Of a DNA stretch of 64,000 nucleotides, positions 1 to 8,140 are shown in pieces; positions within the stretch are counted from its first letter, which is position 1; every line of letters starts with the position of its first letter. The notes under the pieces were generated by a model, which saw nothing but the letters and a program-made list of their open reading frames with translations, had not been told where the DNA came from and ran no database searches. The stretch is from Cumulibacter sp047975195 (GTDB lineage: Bacteria > Actinomycetota > Actinomycetes > Mycobacteriales > Antricoccaceae): contig JBKEDB010000061.1 in assembly GCA_047975195.1 (NCBI GenBank), positions 1 to 64,000 on the forward strand, given 5' to 3'. The translations under genes were made by a program, and so were the position numbers.

Positions 1-118
1 CCTTGACGAGGCGACGTCGTTTCACCGCGTACCCCTCGGGCAACGTCCCCTCTTTGAGCATGCGGATCGGGCAGCGCTTGCAGCGCGTGGAGGAGACACA
101 GCATTTGCTCTTCGGCAT
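1..118 (-). CDS. Small Cys-rich conserved actinobacterial protein, partial
   Basis: The minus strand encodes a basic, cysteine-rich start (reading MPKSKCCVSSTRCKRCPIRM) that runs off the left edge after 39 residues with no stop. Four cysteines lie in a CC-x5-C-x2-C arrangement among Lys/Arg residues, as in a short conserved actinobacterial family of unknown function; zinc binding is only an inference. The ATG at 118 is my choice. An in-frame GTG at 151 would add eleven residues (Lys/Ser/Gln-rich) and cannot be excluded, since neither start has a strong ribosome binding site. The C-terminus is missing. Confidence 0.6.
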   Translation of the reverse strand, partial: MPKSKCCVSSTRCKRCPIRMLKEGTLPEGYAVKRRRLVK

Positions 119-320
119 CCGCTGCTTCTTCGAGTGCTTCTTCGATCCCACCGGGCTAGAGTACGCCGACTCAGGTTAGGCATCCCTACCCGGGCGGTCC
201 CGATCGGGGAAGGAGCCGGTCCTGATCGCTGACGGAGCGTGGTGTGATGGGGTGGGAGTCGGCACGGTTGGCCCCGTTTATCACTCCTACCGCTGACGAT
301 TGCGCACACAGAGGACCTGG

Positions 321-1046
321 ATGTTCTGCATGAGTAGTCAGAAGAATCGTTCCAGCGGTGTCGTGGCGGCGAGCATCGTTGCGCTACTGGCGGCGCTGGT
401 CGGGTGCGATTCCGCACGCGATGACCGCCCCGCCGAGGAGGAGACTAGGTCAGCCCCGTCGGCCGAGTCGGACGTGAGCCCGACCGGACAAGTGGCGTAT
501 GCCTGCGCTCTCGTGCAGGGAATCGAAGGCGACCCGTCGATGTGGAGCACCTTCGTGGGGCAGGACGCTGACGAGGGAGTGCTCGAGTTGAGCGCGGCAG
601 CGAGTCTGTTGGGTGGCAGCGCGGCCTACACCTTGGCGGATTTCCCGGACTTGTCCGCGCACGCCGCCGGGGTGTTCCAGTCGTTGATGACGGCCGATCA
701 GGATCTCATGGCGGCCGAGTTCGCGGGCTTGGTGACGAGTTGCGAAGATGCGCCCTCGGCCGACGATGCCGACATAACTGCGGCTGGGCGGATGGCGTAT
801 GCGTGTGGGTTGGCGGACTACGAGCTGGATGAACACGGAGACGTCGGAACATGGGGCGGGATCGGTGAGGAGCCCGCGTGGCACGAAGCCGCGAGCGTTG
901 GCGCGCTTGTCGGCGCGATGATCGGGTATCCCGGCGACGATCCGCGGACGAAGGACGGTATCGCGATTGTTGGAGCGGTGAGCCAGATGAATTTCACGGC
1001 CTTGCAGGAGAGTCTCGACGCGTTCGTGGCGGACTGTGAAGACTGA
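321..1046 (+). CDS. Secreted lipoprotein with an internal duplication
   Basis: A 241-residue protein. The start was set at the ATG with GAGGA six bases upstream; a TTG lies further 5' and another ATG at 330. A hydrophobic segment ends in the lipobox LVGC (Cys29), so the product should be lipid-anchored outside the cytoplasmic membrane. After an acidic linker come two related halves: each begins with G-x-(V/M)-AYAC, contains an Ala-rich hydrophobic stretch, and ends in a (S/D)CED motif, the second closing the protein. This suggests a tandem-duplicated domain with one disulfide per copy (inferred). I do not recognise the family. It stands alone, converging on the aquaporin gene across a shared hairpin. 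Confidence 0.7.
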   Translation: MFCMSSQKNRSSGVVAASIVALLAALVGCDSARDDRPAEEETRSAPSAESDVSPTGQVAYACALVQGIEGDPSMWSTFVGQDADEGVLELSAAASLLGGSAAYTLADFPDLSAHAAGVFQSLMTADQDLMAAEFAGLVTSCEDAPSADDADITAAGRMAYACGLADYELDEHGDVGTWGGIGEEPAWHEAASVGALVGAMIGYPGDDPRTKDGIAIVGAVSQMNFTALQESLDAFVADCED

Positions 1047-1080
1047 CCTACCGGTAAGGTCGCGGAGCCCGAAATGACAA

Positions 1081-1113
1081 CGGCACCCGCCGACCGAAGC
1101 CGAACGGGTGCCG
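1081..1113. terminator. Bidirectional hairpin terminator
   Basis: A perfect 9-bp stem (CGGCACCCG at 1081-1089 with its complement at 1105-1113) and a 15-base loop lie between the convergent lipoprotein and aquaporin genes. There is no clear T-tract, which is common for actinobacterial terminators. It can serve both directions. Confidence 0.6.
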
Positions 1114-1119
1114 CGTCGA

Positions 1120-1845
1120 TCAAGGTGTCGATGTGGGGTAGTCCGCTTCCTTCTCCGGCGAGTCGGATCCGAACAGAGCCTTGTACACGACCGCTCCGAT
1201 GGCGCCGCCGATCACCGGTGCGACGATAAACAGCCAAAGTTGGCCGAGCGCGTCGCCGCCGGCGAACACCGCCGATCCAAGGGACCGCGCCGGGTTCACC
1301 GAGGTGTTGGTGATCGGAATGCCGATCAGGTGGATGACCGCGAGGGTGAAGCCGATCGCGATGCCAGCGGCCGCCGCGGTGCCGATCCTGTCGGTGGCTG
1401 CGAGGACGACGAACACTAGCAGGAAGGTGAGGACGATTTCGGCTGCGAAGGCCGCGCCGAGTCCGTAACCATCGGGGCTACCGGCGTCCCAGCCGTTCGC
1501 GCCCATTCCGTTGGTTTCGACGCTGTAGCCGGGACGGCCGTTAGCGATTCCGAACACGATCGCGCCGCCGATGATGCCGCCGATCAGTTGCGAAACGATG
1601 TAACCTCCGGCGTCCTTGGGGGAAATCTTGCCGGTGACGAGCAGTCCGACGGTGACCGCCGGATTGACGTGGCATCCCGAGATCGGGCCAATGGCGTAGA
1701 CGAGGAACAGGAGGGTGAGTCCGAACGCGAGGGCTACGCCCAAGAATCCGACGTGTTCTCCAGCGATGACGGCCGTGCCGACGCCGCCGATGACCAGAAT
1801 CATTGTGCCGACGAGTTCGGCGAGGTATTTTTTCGTCGCGGTCAT
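1120..1845 (-). CDS. aqpZ: Aquaporin Z-type water channel
   Basis: A 241-residue MIP-family channel moving water across the cytoplasmic membrane. Both half-helix motifs are present: NPA at 61-63 (in GCHVNPAVT) and NPA at 184-186 (in TSVNPARS). By alignment to E. coli AqpZ the aromatic/arginine filter reads Phe41, His172, Thr181, Arg187, the narrow water-selective set rather than a glycerol filter. Six membrane helices fit the hydrophobic profile. The ATG follows AGAAAGG. The gene is monocistronic, converges on the lipoprotein gene, and has a leader hairpin upstream. The length is typical of the family. Confidence 0.92.
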   Translation of the reverse strand: MTATKKYLAELVGTMILVIGGVGTAVIAGEHVGFLGVALAFGLTLLFLVYAIGPISGCHVNPAVTVGLLVTGKISPKDAGGYIVSQLIGGIIGGAIVFGIANGRPGYSVETNGMGANGWDAGSPDGYGLGAAFAAEIVLTFLLVFVVLAATDRIGTAAAAGIAIGFTLAVIHLIGIPITNTSVNPARSLGSAVFAGGDALGQLWLFIVAPVIGGAIGAVVYKALFGSDSPEKEADYPTSTP

Positions 1846-1872
1846 GTGGTGGCCTTTCTGGCGTGTGCGACT

Positions 1873-1890
1873 TCGCCGGTTTTCCGGCGA
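1873..1890 (-). other. Perfect hairpin in the aquaporin leader
   Basis: A 7-bp perfect stem with a four-base loop (TCGCCGG, TTTT, CCGGCGA) sits about 30 bases upstream of the aqpZ ATG. It would form a stable structure in the 5' leader. Whether it regulates, stabilises or terminates is unknown. The rest of 1891-2074 shows no gene. Confidence 0.35.
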
Positions 1891-2074
1891 GGGGCACCTC
1901 CCAATGGCCAGGGACGAACCCCCGAGGGAGTCGGATGTAACTCCCCGTCGGGCTAGTTATAACCGATCGATGACCGCTGGCGTGGGAAATCTTCACAGGC
2001 GCGCGACAGCATTTCGCATCCGGTTGAGTGCCCAAAGCGGGCGTCGCTACCGGGCTCTATTGCGTCTGGAGCGG

Positions 2075-3052
2075 CTATTGCGCGAACGTAAGCGTCGCGC
2101 CGTCGTACGCGATGACGCGTCCGCCCGACATGCCGAGGTCTACTAACCGTCCGGCGAGATCGGGGGCGGACGTCGAAACCTCTGTGTGTGTGGCATCGGT
2201 CTGGTGCGCGCGGCGCGCATCCCATTCCACGCGGTGCCGATGCCCCCAGTCGACGAATGAGGCGACGTCGCCGTCGCGCACGGCGAGGGTGGCCTGTTCC
2301 AACTGATCCAGGAAGCCTTCGAGCACCTCAGTGAGCATCTTTCGGTTGCCCACCAACATTGCCTCGACCAGCTCAGGCCTGGTCTGCGCGACCCGGGTCG
2401 CGTCGCGGTAAGAACCGGCGCCGAGGGCACCTGCCAGGCTGCGCGGTACGACGTTCGCGCTGAGTACCTCGGCGAGAACATGCGGTAGGTGGCTGATCCA
2501 CGCGGTTGCGTGGTCGTGCCATTCGGCGTCAGCGGGTACGACGCGTCCATCCACACTGAGCGCCAGATCGCAAACCGCGAGCCACCTGGCGAGATCGGTC
2601 TGCTCTTCGAGAGTGACGACCCAGGTCGCGTGGGTAAGCAGGTCCGAGGAGGCCGCGGCGAATCCAGATTGGGCCGTGCCCGCCATCGGGTGGGCGCCGA
2701 CGTACCGGTCCTCCAGCCCGGCCGCACGGGCGGCTTCGAGTACCGCGCCCTTGACCGAGACGACGTCCGATACGGTCAGCGCGGCGGTGTGATCCGCAAT
2801 GCGCGGCATCAGTTCGATCGCCTGCGGTAGCGGGGTGGCGATGAAAAGTACGGCGCTCGCAGGGAGCCCTCGCAGCATCGCATCCAGGTCTTCATACGTC
2901 TCGATGCCGTGCGTGGCGGCCATCTGCAAGGTGTCGGTGCTGACGTCGTGGGCTCGCACAGTTACACCAGTTTCGCGCAGCCGAAGCGCCAACGAGCCGC
3001 CGATGAGGCCGAGACCGATAATGCCGACGACCTGGCTTTGCTGAGTGCCCAT
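2075..3052 (-). CDS. tyrA: Prephenate dehydrogenase
   Basis: A 325-residue NAD(P)-dependent enzyme converting prephenate to 4-hydroxyphenylpyruvate in tyrosine synthesis. The N-terminus carries a Rossmann dinucleotide motif GLGLIG at 13-18. The middle has the conserved AHPMAGT segment of TyrA, and the helical dimerisation part follows. The frame is open further upstream, but the ATG giving MGTQQSQ directly before the Rossmann strand is the sensible start. It is divergent from tadA with about 64 bp between the starts. There is no fused chorismate mutase. Cytoplasmic. Confidence 0.88.
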   Translation of the reverse strand: MGTQQSQVVGIIGLGLIGGSLALRLRETGVTVRAHDVSTDTLQMAATHGIETYEDLDAMLRGLPASAVLFIATPLPQAIELMPRIADHTAALTVSDVVSVKGAVLEAARAAGLEDRYVGAHPMAGTAQSGFAAASSDLLTHATWVVTLEEQTDLARWLAVCDLALSVDGRVVPADAEWHDHATAWISHLPHVLAEVLSANVVPRSLAGALGAGSYRDATRVAQTRPELVEAMLVGNRKMLTEVLEGFLDQLEQATLAVRDGDVASFVDWGHRHRVEWDARRAHQTDATHTEVSTSAPDLAGRLVDLGMSGGRVIAYDGATLTFAQ

Positions 3053-3116
3053 GCGTCTCAGCCTACGGATGGGGTCGTTCCGTCGTTGCCTGCCGGGTGC
3101 GCCGTACGGTTGAGGC

Positions 3117-3599
3117 ATGTTGGGGTACGACGAACAGATGCGGCTCGCGGTGATCGAGGCGCAGTACGCCCTCGAGCACGGCGACATTCCGATCGGTGCC
3201 GTCGTACTCGATGAATCCGGGCGGGTTGTCGGGCGCGGACACAATAGCCGAGAACGGGACGCCGATCCGACCGCACATGCCGAAATGATCGCGTTGCGCG
3301 AGGCGGCGGCGGCTCGGGGCCAGTGGCGGTTGAGCGGTCACACGCTCGTGGCGACGATCGAACCGTGCACGATGTGCGCGGGTGCGGCAGTGCTGTCGCG
3401 GGTGGCGCGGATAGTGTTCGGGGCGACCGAACCAAAGACCGGCGCAGTGGTCTCGTTGTGGGACGTCGTACGTGATGCGCGGCTCAACCACCGGCCCGAA
3501 GTGTTGGGTCCCTGGGACCTTTCGGGCTCCGTGGCCGACGAGTGCGCGCAGTTGATGCGATCGTTCTTCGCCGTACGCCGCCCCGGCTCGGACGCCTGA
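3117..3599 (+). CDS. tadA: tRNA-specific adenosine deaminase TadA
   Basis: A 160-residue zinc deaminase that converts wobble adenosine-34 to inosine in tRNA-Arg(ACG). The catalytic signature is complete: His54-Ala-Glu56, then PCTMC with Cys84 and Cys87 as zinc ligands. The length matches TadA (about 150-170 residues). It is read divergently from tyrA and followed by the tRNA-Ser(CGA) gene, a pairing common in actinobacteria. CMP/dCMP deaminases share the zinc motif, but the N-terminal GDIPIGAVV segment and the C-terminal helix favour TadA. Confidence 0.93.
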   Translation: MLGYDEQMRLAVIEAQYALEHGDIPIGAVVLDESGRVVGRGHNSRERDADPTAHAEMIALREAAAARGQWRLSGHTLVATIEPCTMCAGAAVLSRVARIVFGATEPKTGAVVSLWDVVRDARLNHRPEVLGPWDLSGSVADECAQLMRSFFAVRRPGSDA

Positions 3600-3655
3600 T
3601 TTCGCGATTTACCCCCGCGCTCACCTAGCGTTCAGAATGCCGTACCCTGTTTAGC

Positions 3656-3742
3656 GGTGGCGTGTCCGAGCGGCCGAAGGAGCACGACTCGAAATCGTGT
3701 GAGGCAACCCCTCCGTGGGTTCAAATCCCACCGCCACCGCCA
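3656..3742 (+). tRNA. tRNA-Ser (anticodon CGA)
   Basis: An 87-base class II tRNA. Acceptor stem GGTGGCG (3656-3662) pairs with CGCCACC (3732-3738). The discriminator is G and CCA is encoded. The anticodon stem-loop CACGA-CTCGAAA-TCGTG gives anticodon CGA (reads UCG), there is a long variable arm, and a TTCAAAT T-loop. It is followed immediately by a strong terminator. Confidence 0.95.
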
Positions 3743-3789
3743 AAGCAAATGGCAGGTCCCGAGGTATGAGCGGGCCTGCCATTTGCTTT
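3742..3789 (+). terminator. Rho-independent terminator of tRNA-Ser(CGA)
   Basis: A perfect 15-bp stem (3742-3756 with 3775-3789) and an 18-base loop, followed by TTTATTTAT from the 3' arm onward. The stem starts on the A of the encoded CCA end, so the mature 3' end lies at the base of the hairpin. Confidence 0.88.
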
Positions 3790-3973
3790 ATTTATCGACG
3801 CTGCGGGATTTGGGAGGAGCGGCAAGGGACGAGCCGCGACGGTTCCCACCGCAACCACCTTGATCACTGACCAGCAGTGCGGTGAACTCGAGCCAGTTGG
3901 GTTGAAAGCTCACTGAAACCAACTCAGCGGTTGGTAGGGTCGCCGCGTTGTCTTGGTGGCGAAGGGGGCGGGG

Positions 3974-4840
3974 GTGAGACGAATTCTGACGGCTATGTTC
4001 GGAGCTGCGGTTCTTCTCGCGAGTGGCTGCTCGGACGATGAACCCGAGAAGAACGACGAACCTGCGCTGCCCGCGTTCGACTTCTCGGCCGAAGCAGTAG
4101 ACGCGTTCGTGCAAGAGGCCGCTGGCGACCGGCTGGACTGCGTCGACGTCGAGACCGACGCATTGAACTTCACCACCTGCCTGTCCGACAATAGTTACAC
4201 GCCGCATCTGTACGTCTTCTATGGCGAGGACGGCGCTCCGGATCGGCTCTTCGTCGCCAACGACGCCGAAAAAACGCTGAACGAACTCACCCTCGCGCTG
4301 CAGCAAACGCTCCTCGCCGACGTCGAGGGCGACCCCGCGGACCTGATAAACAGTGAGCAGATCACGGCGTACGACGGGGGAGCGATCAAGGGTGGGCAGG
4401 ACCATATTGTGATCGCTGCCGACGAAGCGCTTGCCGAGGAGTCGTTCCCGGAACTACCAGCGCTCGACGTTGAAGCGACCGCTGCCGCGTTGGAGAAGAA
4501 CGCGGACCTCGGCTGCGATTCGACCGGGGACTCGGTCTTGTGTGGCGGCGCGCTCGCTGATGTCCAGATGGGTTCGGTGGGCAGTTCTGGTCCACCCCAT
4601 ATGACCGCCCAGGTATTCGTCACTACCGAGAACAACTTCTTCGAGAACGTGCCGGAGTTCCTTGAGGCGGCGGGCATGCCGCTGACTGCGGAGTCGCAGC
4701 AAGTCCTCGACGACTGCGACCCAGTGAAGGATTCATGCTCACCCCGCCTGGTCACCGAGACCGGCCTCCTGGTCGAGTTGATGGCGAACTTCGAGATGAC
4801 GATGACTGAGGTCGGTGGGTTGCCACAATTCGGCGACTAG
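3974..4840 (+). CDS. Lipoprotein of unknown function
   Basis: A 288-residue protein. The GTG start is chosen for the GAAGGGGG ribosome binding site five bases upstream; a TTG seven codons earlier is less likely. A short signal peptide ends in the lipobox LASGC (Cys19). The mature part is acidic, rich in Asp/Glu/Ala, with paired cysteines (CxxxxD...C near the start, and CDPVKDSC near the end) suggesting disulfides. No catalytic motif is visible and I do not recognise the family. It is a single gene between the tRNA terminator and the DoxX gene. Confidence 0.65.
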   Translation: MRRILTAMFGAAVLLASGCSDDEPEKNDEPALPAFDFSAEAVDAFVQEAAGDRLDCVDVETDALNFTTCLSDNSYTPHLYVFYGEDGAPDRLFVANDAEKTLNELTLALQQTLLADVEGDPADLINSEQITAYDGGAIKGGQDHIVIAADEALAEESFPELPALDVEATAAALEKNADLGCDSTGDSVLCGGALADVQMGSVGSSGPPHMTAQVFVTTENNFFENVPEFLEAAGMPLTAESQQVLDDCDPVKDSCSPRLVTETGLLVELMANFEMTMTEVGGLPQFGD

Positions 4841-4932
4841 TGAGGGCGTCGCAAGCGCCGTTCTCGATTCGTCGCTCATAATGGGAAGCCCGCTATATTG
4901 CGGTAGCAACTACTGGCCCACTCGGAGGAGAC

Positions 4933-5508
4933 ATGGGACTCATTCGCGCCATCGCCCGGCCAATGCTCGCTGCACCGTTCATCGCTGGCGGCATCAGCCA
5001 ATTGCAGAATGCCGACAAGCTCGCGAACGTCGCCGGGCCGTTCATTCACAAGATCGCGGAACCGGCGGGACTCCCGGACGATCCAGAGTTACTGGTCAAG
5101 GCCAACGGCGCACTAATGATCACCGCAGGGGCGGGACTCGCGACGGGAATCATGCGTAAGCCGTCCGCGGCGTTGCTAGGGGCCGCGCTGGTGCCGACGA
5201 CGCTGGCTGCGCATTCGTTCTGGGAGTACGAGGATCCGGGGCAGCGGGCGATCCACAAGACGGGCTTCTTCAGCAACGTCGGACTGCTCGGTGGGCTCGT
5301 GCTGGCGCTCGTTGACACCGAGGGCAAGCCGGGATTGTTGTACCGGGCGCGAAGCGCGCGGCGCACGGTGAGCCGGTCGGCTGACGCGACTCGGCGGGAT
5401 CTGAAGCGTACGGCGAAATTCGCCAAGCGCGAGGCGAAGCATGCCGCGAAGACGGCCCGCCGGGAGGCGAAAATCGCGACGCTGGAAATTCACGACGCAC
5501 TCGACTAG
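4933..5508 (+). CDS. DoxX-family membrane protein
   Basis: A 191-residue protein with four predicted membrane segments in the first 130 residues: around FIAGGISQL, the ALMITAGAGLATGI stretch, LLGAALVPTTLAA, and NVGLLGGLVLALV. The N-terminal RPMLAAPFIAGG pattern is typical of DoxX. The last 60 residues are a highly basic Lys/Arg/Ala helix (repeated KR-AK-AA), probably cytoplasmic and possibly membrane-surface or nucleic-acid contacting (inference). The start is supported by GGAGGAGA. DoxX proteins are linked to membrane redox functions, but the substrate is unknown here. Confidence 0.75.
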   Translation: MGLIRAIARPMLAAPFIAGGISQLQNADKLANVAGPFIHKIAEPAGLPDDPELLVKANGALMITAGAGLATGIMRKPSAALLGAALVPTTLAAHSFWEYEDPGQRAIHKTGFFSNVGLLGGLVLALVDTEGKPGLLYRARSARRTVSRSADATRRDLKRTAKFAKREAKHAAKTARREAKIATLEIHDALD

Positions 5509-5548
5509 CGGCGCGCGTCGCCCGTTGTTGCGTACTGGTCGGCTGCGG

Positions 5549-5923
5549 TCAGTCGCGTGAGTCGTCGAAGCGGCGAGCGGAAACTCCACGCGCAGTAGCG
5601 CGCGTGCGCGCATCCGCTGCCAATAACCGCAGCGCGATCAGGAAGTGCCGTACGCCGAGGGTGCGCGCCATCGCCAGGCGCATCCGTAGTCCGGTACGTA
5701 CGACTGGTGGCTGACTGGCGGTCACGATGTAGGGCTTATCGCCCGACGCACTCAGACCGTGCGAGCGCAGGTGCTCACGCAGCGCCGCGGAATCGCGTTC
5801 GGCGACAGTGATCGCATCGAGCCCGTACATCGTGATGTGTTGCGCCAGTGTGGAGCACGCGGCACACTTTCCGTCGTACGCGACAACCAGTCGGCCTTTG
5901 AAGGCATCAGGATCGACTGGCAT
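5549..5923 (-). CDS. DCC/DUF393-like thiol-disulfide protein
   Basis: A 124-residue protein whose N-terminus reads VAYDGKCAACS, close to the YDG-x-C-x2-C signature of the DCC thiol-disulfide oxidoreductase family (Cys20, Cys23). The remainder looks thioredoxin-like, with KPYIVTASQPPVVRTG in place of a cis-Pro region, then a basic C-terminal helix. The start at 5923 has GGAGG nine bases upstream; earlier ATGs at 5932 and 5941 overlap that site. A redox role is inferred from the CxxC. It converges on the DoxX gene, also a redox-linked family. Confidence 0.6.
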   Translation of the reverse strand: MPVDPDAFKGRLVVAYDGKCAACSTLAQHITMYGLDAITVAERDSAALREHLRSHGLSASGDKPYIVTASQPPVVRTGLRMRLAMARTLGVRHFLIALRLLAADARTRATARGVSARRFDDSRD

Positions 5924-6053
5924 GCTGCTCATCCTCCACATTCGGACCAGTGACCCTCGCCGTCACGTGACCATCGAACTTCGCGACCGCGCCGCGCTCT
6001 CCGAAACCGTCTGGGTGAGGCCAGGCATCGGGATACTCCACGCGTATGCCCGA

Positions 6054-6647
6054 TTATTGGTTGTTGTGGGCACTGCGGGCCTCGCGAACCCCAGTGGGCA
6101 GTTCGACATCGCTGGCAAGGTCGACAATCGTGACCGTGTGGTCGGCCGGCACCGTGACGTAGCGGCGGGTCGAGGTCATGAACCGTACGTGGGGCACCGG
6201 CTCGGCGTGCAGCGCGGCCTCCGGATCGGGGGTCGATTCGGGCATCGATTGAATCTGCAGCGCGCGATCTGTGCCATCGTTGCGGCTCATCATCCAATCG
6301 CCAATCGTGACGTCGGCGCCACGGACCGGTCGCGGGTTTGACGCAGTGACCGACTTCTTCACCCGTCGCCACACCGCTCGCGCGAGTAAGTGACCGATGA
6401 ACGCACCGACGATTGACCCCACGATGATGCCGACCAACAGCAACCAGAACGACAAACCGTCGTTGGTCAGCACCAGGGCGAGCGCTGTGAGCATCGCGCC
6501 GAGTAGCCACCCGATGTATCGCCCGAAACCACCGGCGTCCATCTGATGAATCTGGCTCGTGCCCCACGTCGGGGTGACCCGAACGTATCCGTCACGACCG
6601 ACCGCCGAACTGACGATGGGCTGACGCCGGGTAGGTGAAGATTTCAT
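6054..6647 (-). CDS. Membrane protein of unknown function
   Basis: A 197-residue protein with a polar N-terminus (1-43), two membrane helices (about 45-62 and 66-90, the second Gly/Ile/Val-rich with small-residue spacing), and a 100-residue cytoplasmic C-terminal part with no recognised motif. The start is supported by AAGGAATA upstream. The glycine-rich hydrophobic hairpin resembles glycine-zipper membrane proteins, a loose comparison only. It is divergent from the EEP-family gene. Confidence 0.6.
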   Translation of the reverse strand: MKSSPTRRQPIVSSAVGRDGYVRVTPTWGTSQIHQMDAGGFGRYIGWLLGAMLTALALVLTNDGLSFWLLLVGIIVGSIVGAFIGHLLARAVWRRVKKSVTASNPRPVRGADVTIGDWMMSRNDGTDRALQIQSMPESTPDPEAALHAEPVPHVRFMTSTRRYVTVPADHTVTIVDLASDVELPTGVREARSAHNNQ

Positions 6648-6731
6648 CGAGATATTCCTTGATGTCGAACCCGCGGGCGTTGTGTAAGTCTATGCGTGAG
6701 CCGAAATCTGAGTGGCGCCGGAGAGGAGCAC

Positions 6732-7529
6732 ATGAGTGAACTCAGCGTTGCCACATTCAACATCCGTTTTCGGAATCTGACCGACGGTGCTCACGGGTGG
6801 CGACATCGCCGCGAATCCACGCTACGCCAACTCAGCGACCTTGATGTCGACGTGTGCGGGATGCAGGAGGTGCTACAGGATCAACGGACGTTCCTCGAGC
6901 GGGGCCTGCCCGACGCGCAGTGGTACGGCGTGGGCCGTAACGACGGGCGCAGCAGCGGTGAGCAGTCGCCCATCCTGGTACGGCCCGGGCGGCTCGAGGT
7001 GACCTCGTGGCGGACCCTGTGGCTCTCCGAGCAGCCGGCGCGCGCCGGGTCGAAAGGATGGGACGCCAAGATCCCCCGGGTAGCGACCGTGCTGCTGGCG
7101 ACGTGCGCCGGAGTCAGGATCGGCATCGTGAACACCCACTTCGACCACCGTGGCCGACAGGCGCAGGTGGAGTCGGCCCGGCTCATCGCGGATGTCGCCA
7201 GGGGGCGGCGAGAGATTGCCGGGGTGCGCGCGGGAATCGCCGCGGAGCCACCCCAGCGACGACGCTGGATCATCATGGGCGATTTCAATGTCGAACTGGC
7301 CTCGGCGGCGATGCGCGAACTGTCTCACGCCGGATTACACAGCGTGCTGCCGGACGACGCGACCGGCACCTTCCACGGATTCACCGGTGCAACTGATCGT
7401 CAACGCATCGACCACATCCTGGTAGACGACGGGTTCGACGTCCTCGACGCTCAGATCCTGCATCAGCGCCCTGGTGGGCGCCTACCCAGTGATCATTGGC
7501 CGGTCGTTGCCCGGCTTCGAATGCGCTAA
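6732..7529 (+). CDS. Endonuclease/exonuclease/phosphatase-family hydrolase
   Basis: A 265-residue metal-dependent phosphoesterase of the EEP fold. The ordered motifs are present: ATFNIRF at the N-terminus, MQEV (metal-binding Glu), NTHFDH, MGDFNVE (Asp/Asn active site), IDHILV, and SDHWPV at the C-terminus (catalytic His). The architecture fits small sphingomyelinase- or endonuclease-like hydrolases acting on phosphodiesters or phospho-sugars; the substrate cannot be told. There is no signal peptide. The ATG is preceded by GAGAGGAG. The stop overlaps that of the convergent phosphatase gene by four bases. Confidence 0.82.
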   Translation: MSELSVATFNIRFRNLTDGAHGWRHRRESTLRQLSDLDVDVCGMQEVLQDQRTFLERGLPDAQWYGVGRNDGRSSGEQSPILVRPGRLEVTSWRTLWLSEQPARAGSKGWDAKIPRVATVLLATCAGVRIGIVNTHFDHRGRQAQVESARLIADVARGRREIAGVRAGIAAEPPQRRRWIIMGDFNVELASAAMRELSHAGLHSVLPDDATGTFHGFTGATDRQRIDHILVDDGFDVLDAQILHQRPGGRLPSDHWPVVARLRMR

Positions 7530-8095
7530 CGCGTCACGACCACCGTGAGCACGGCGCCGTTGTCGACGACGTCCCACTCGATATCGCGGTGTGACTTACC
7601 GACGAGCACTGCGCGCGCAACCCGCAGGGTGTCACCGTGCGTGACGACGATCAGATGATCTGGAGCGGCAGGGAGCACTTCGCTGAAATATCCGCGAAGA
7701 CGGGAATGCACATCCGCCAATGACTCGCCCCCGCCCCAGCGGACCTCGCTGACGTGCAGGCCGTCCGGCACTGCCTCGGCGGCGAGCTCGGAGGTCAGCC
7801 TGCCCTGCAATGAACCGAGATGCTGTTCGCGCAGAGCCGCGGTGTGTCGCACCTCCAGCGCTGGGGCGAACCGTGCCGCGATGATGTGTGCGGTCTGCAC
7901 CGCGCGCTCCAGATCGCTGCTGTCGATCCTTACCGGGCGTCCGCCGACTGACTTGACGAGGATTTCGGCCGCTCGCGCCGCGTCGTCGCGACCCCGCTCG
8001 GTCAACGGGGGATGCGCTGTGTGGCCTTGCAGCCGCCGTTGCACGTTCCAGGTCGACTGCCCGTGCCTGACCAGATGAACCTCCACCGTGCGCAT
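7526..8095 (-). CDS. Histidine phosphatase (phosphoglycerate-mutase superfamily)
   Basis: A 189-residue enzyme with the phosphohistidine motif LVRHGQSTWN (Arg10-His11-Gly12) and the second catalytic His in VVTHGDT. It could be the alpha-ribazole-5'-phosphate phosphatase (CobC in Salmonella naming), because it lies head to head with cobQ at the edge of the cobalamin locus and no other candidate is nearby. The superfamily is promiscuous, so this role is inference. A GTG at 8104 is an alternative start; neither has a good ribosome binding site. Only about 45 bp separate it from cobQ, implying a shared promoter region. Confidence 0.8.
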   Translation of the reverse strand: MRTVEVHLVRHGQSTWNVQRRLQGHTAHPPLTERGRDDAARAAEILVKSVGGRPVRIDSSDLERAVQTAHIIAARFAPALEVRHTAALREQHLGSLQGRLTSELAAEAVPDGLHVSEVRWGGGESLADVHSRLRGYFSEVLPAAPDHLIVVTHGDTLRVARAVLVGKSHRDIEWDVVDNGAVLTVVVTR

Positions 8096-8140
8096 GGGCA
8101 CCACAGTAGCGATGAGGGGACGGCCAGTAGACTTCCGCAG

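Noticed and set aside
3657..3863. Open frame across the tRNA-Ser(CGA) gene
   Set aside because: It is the tRNA and its terminator read as codons.
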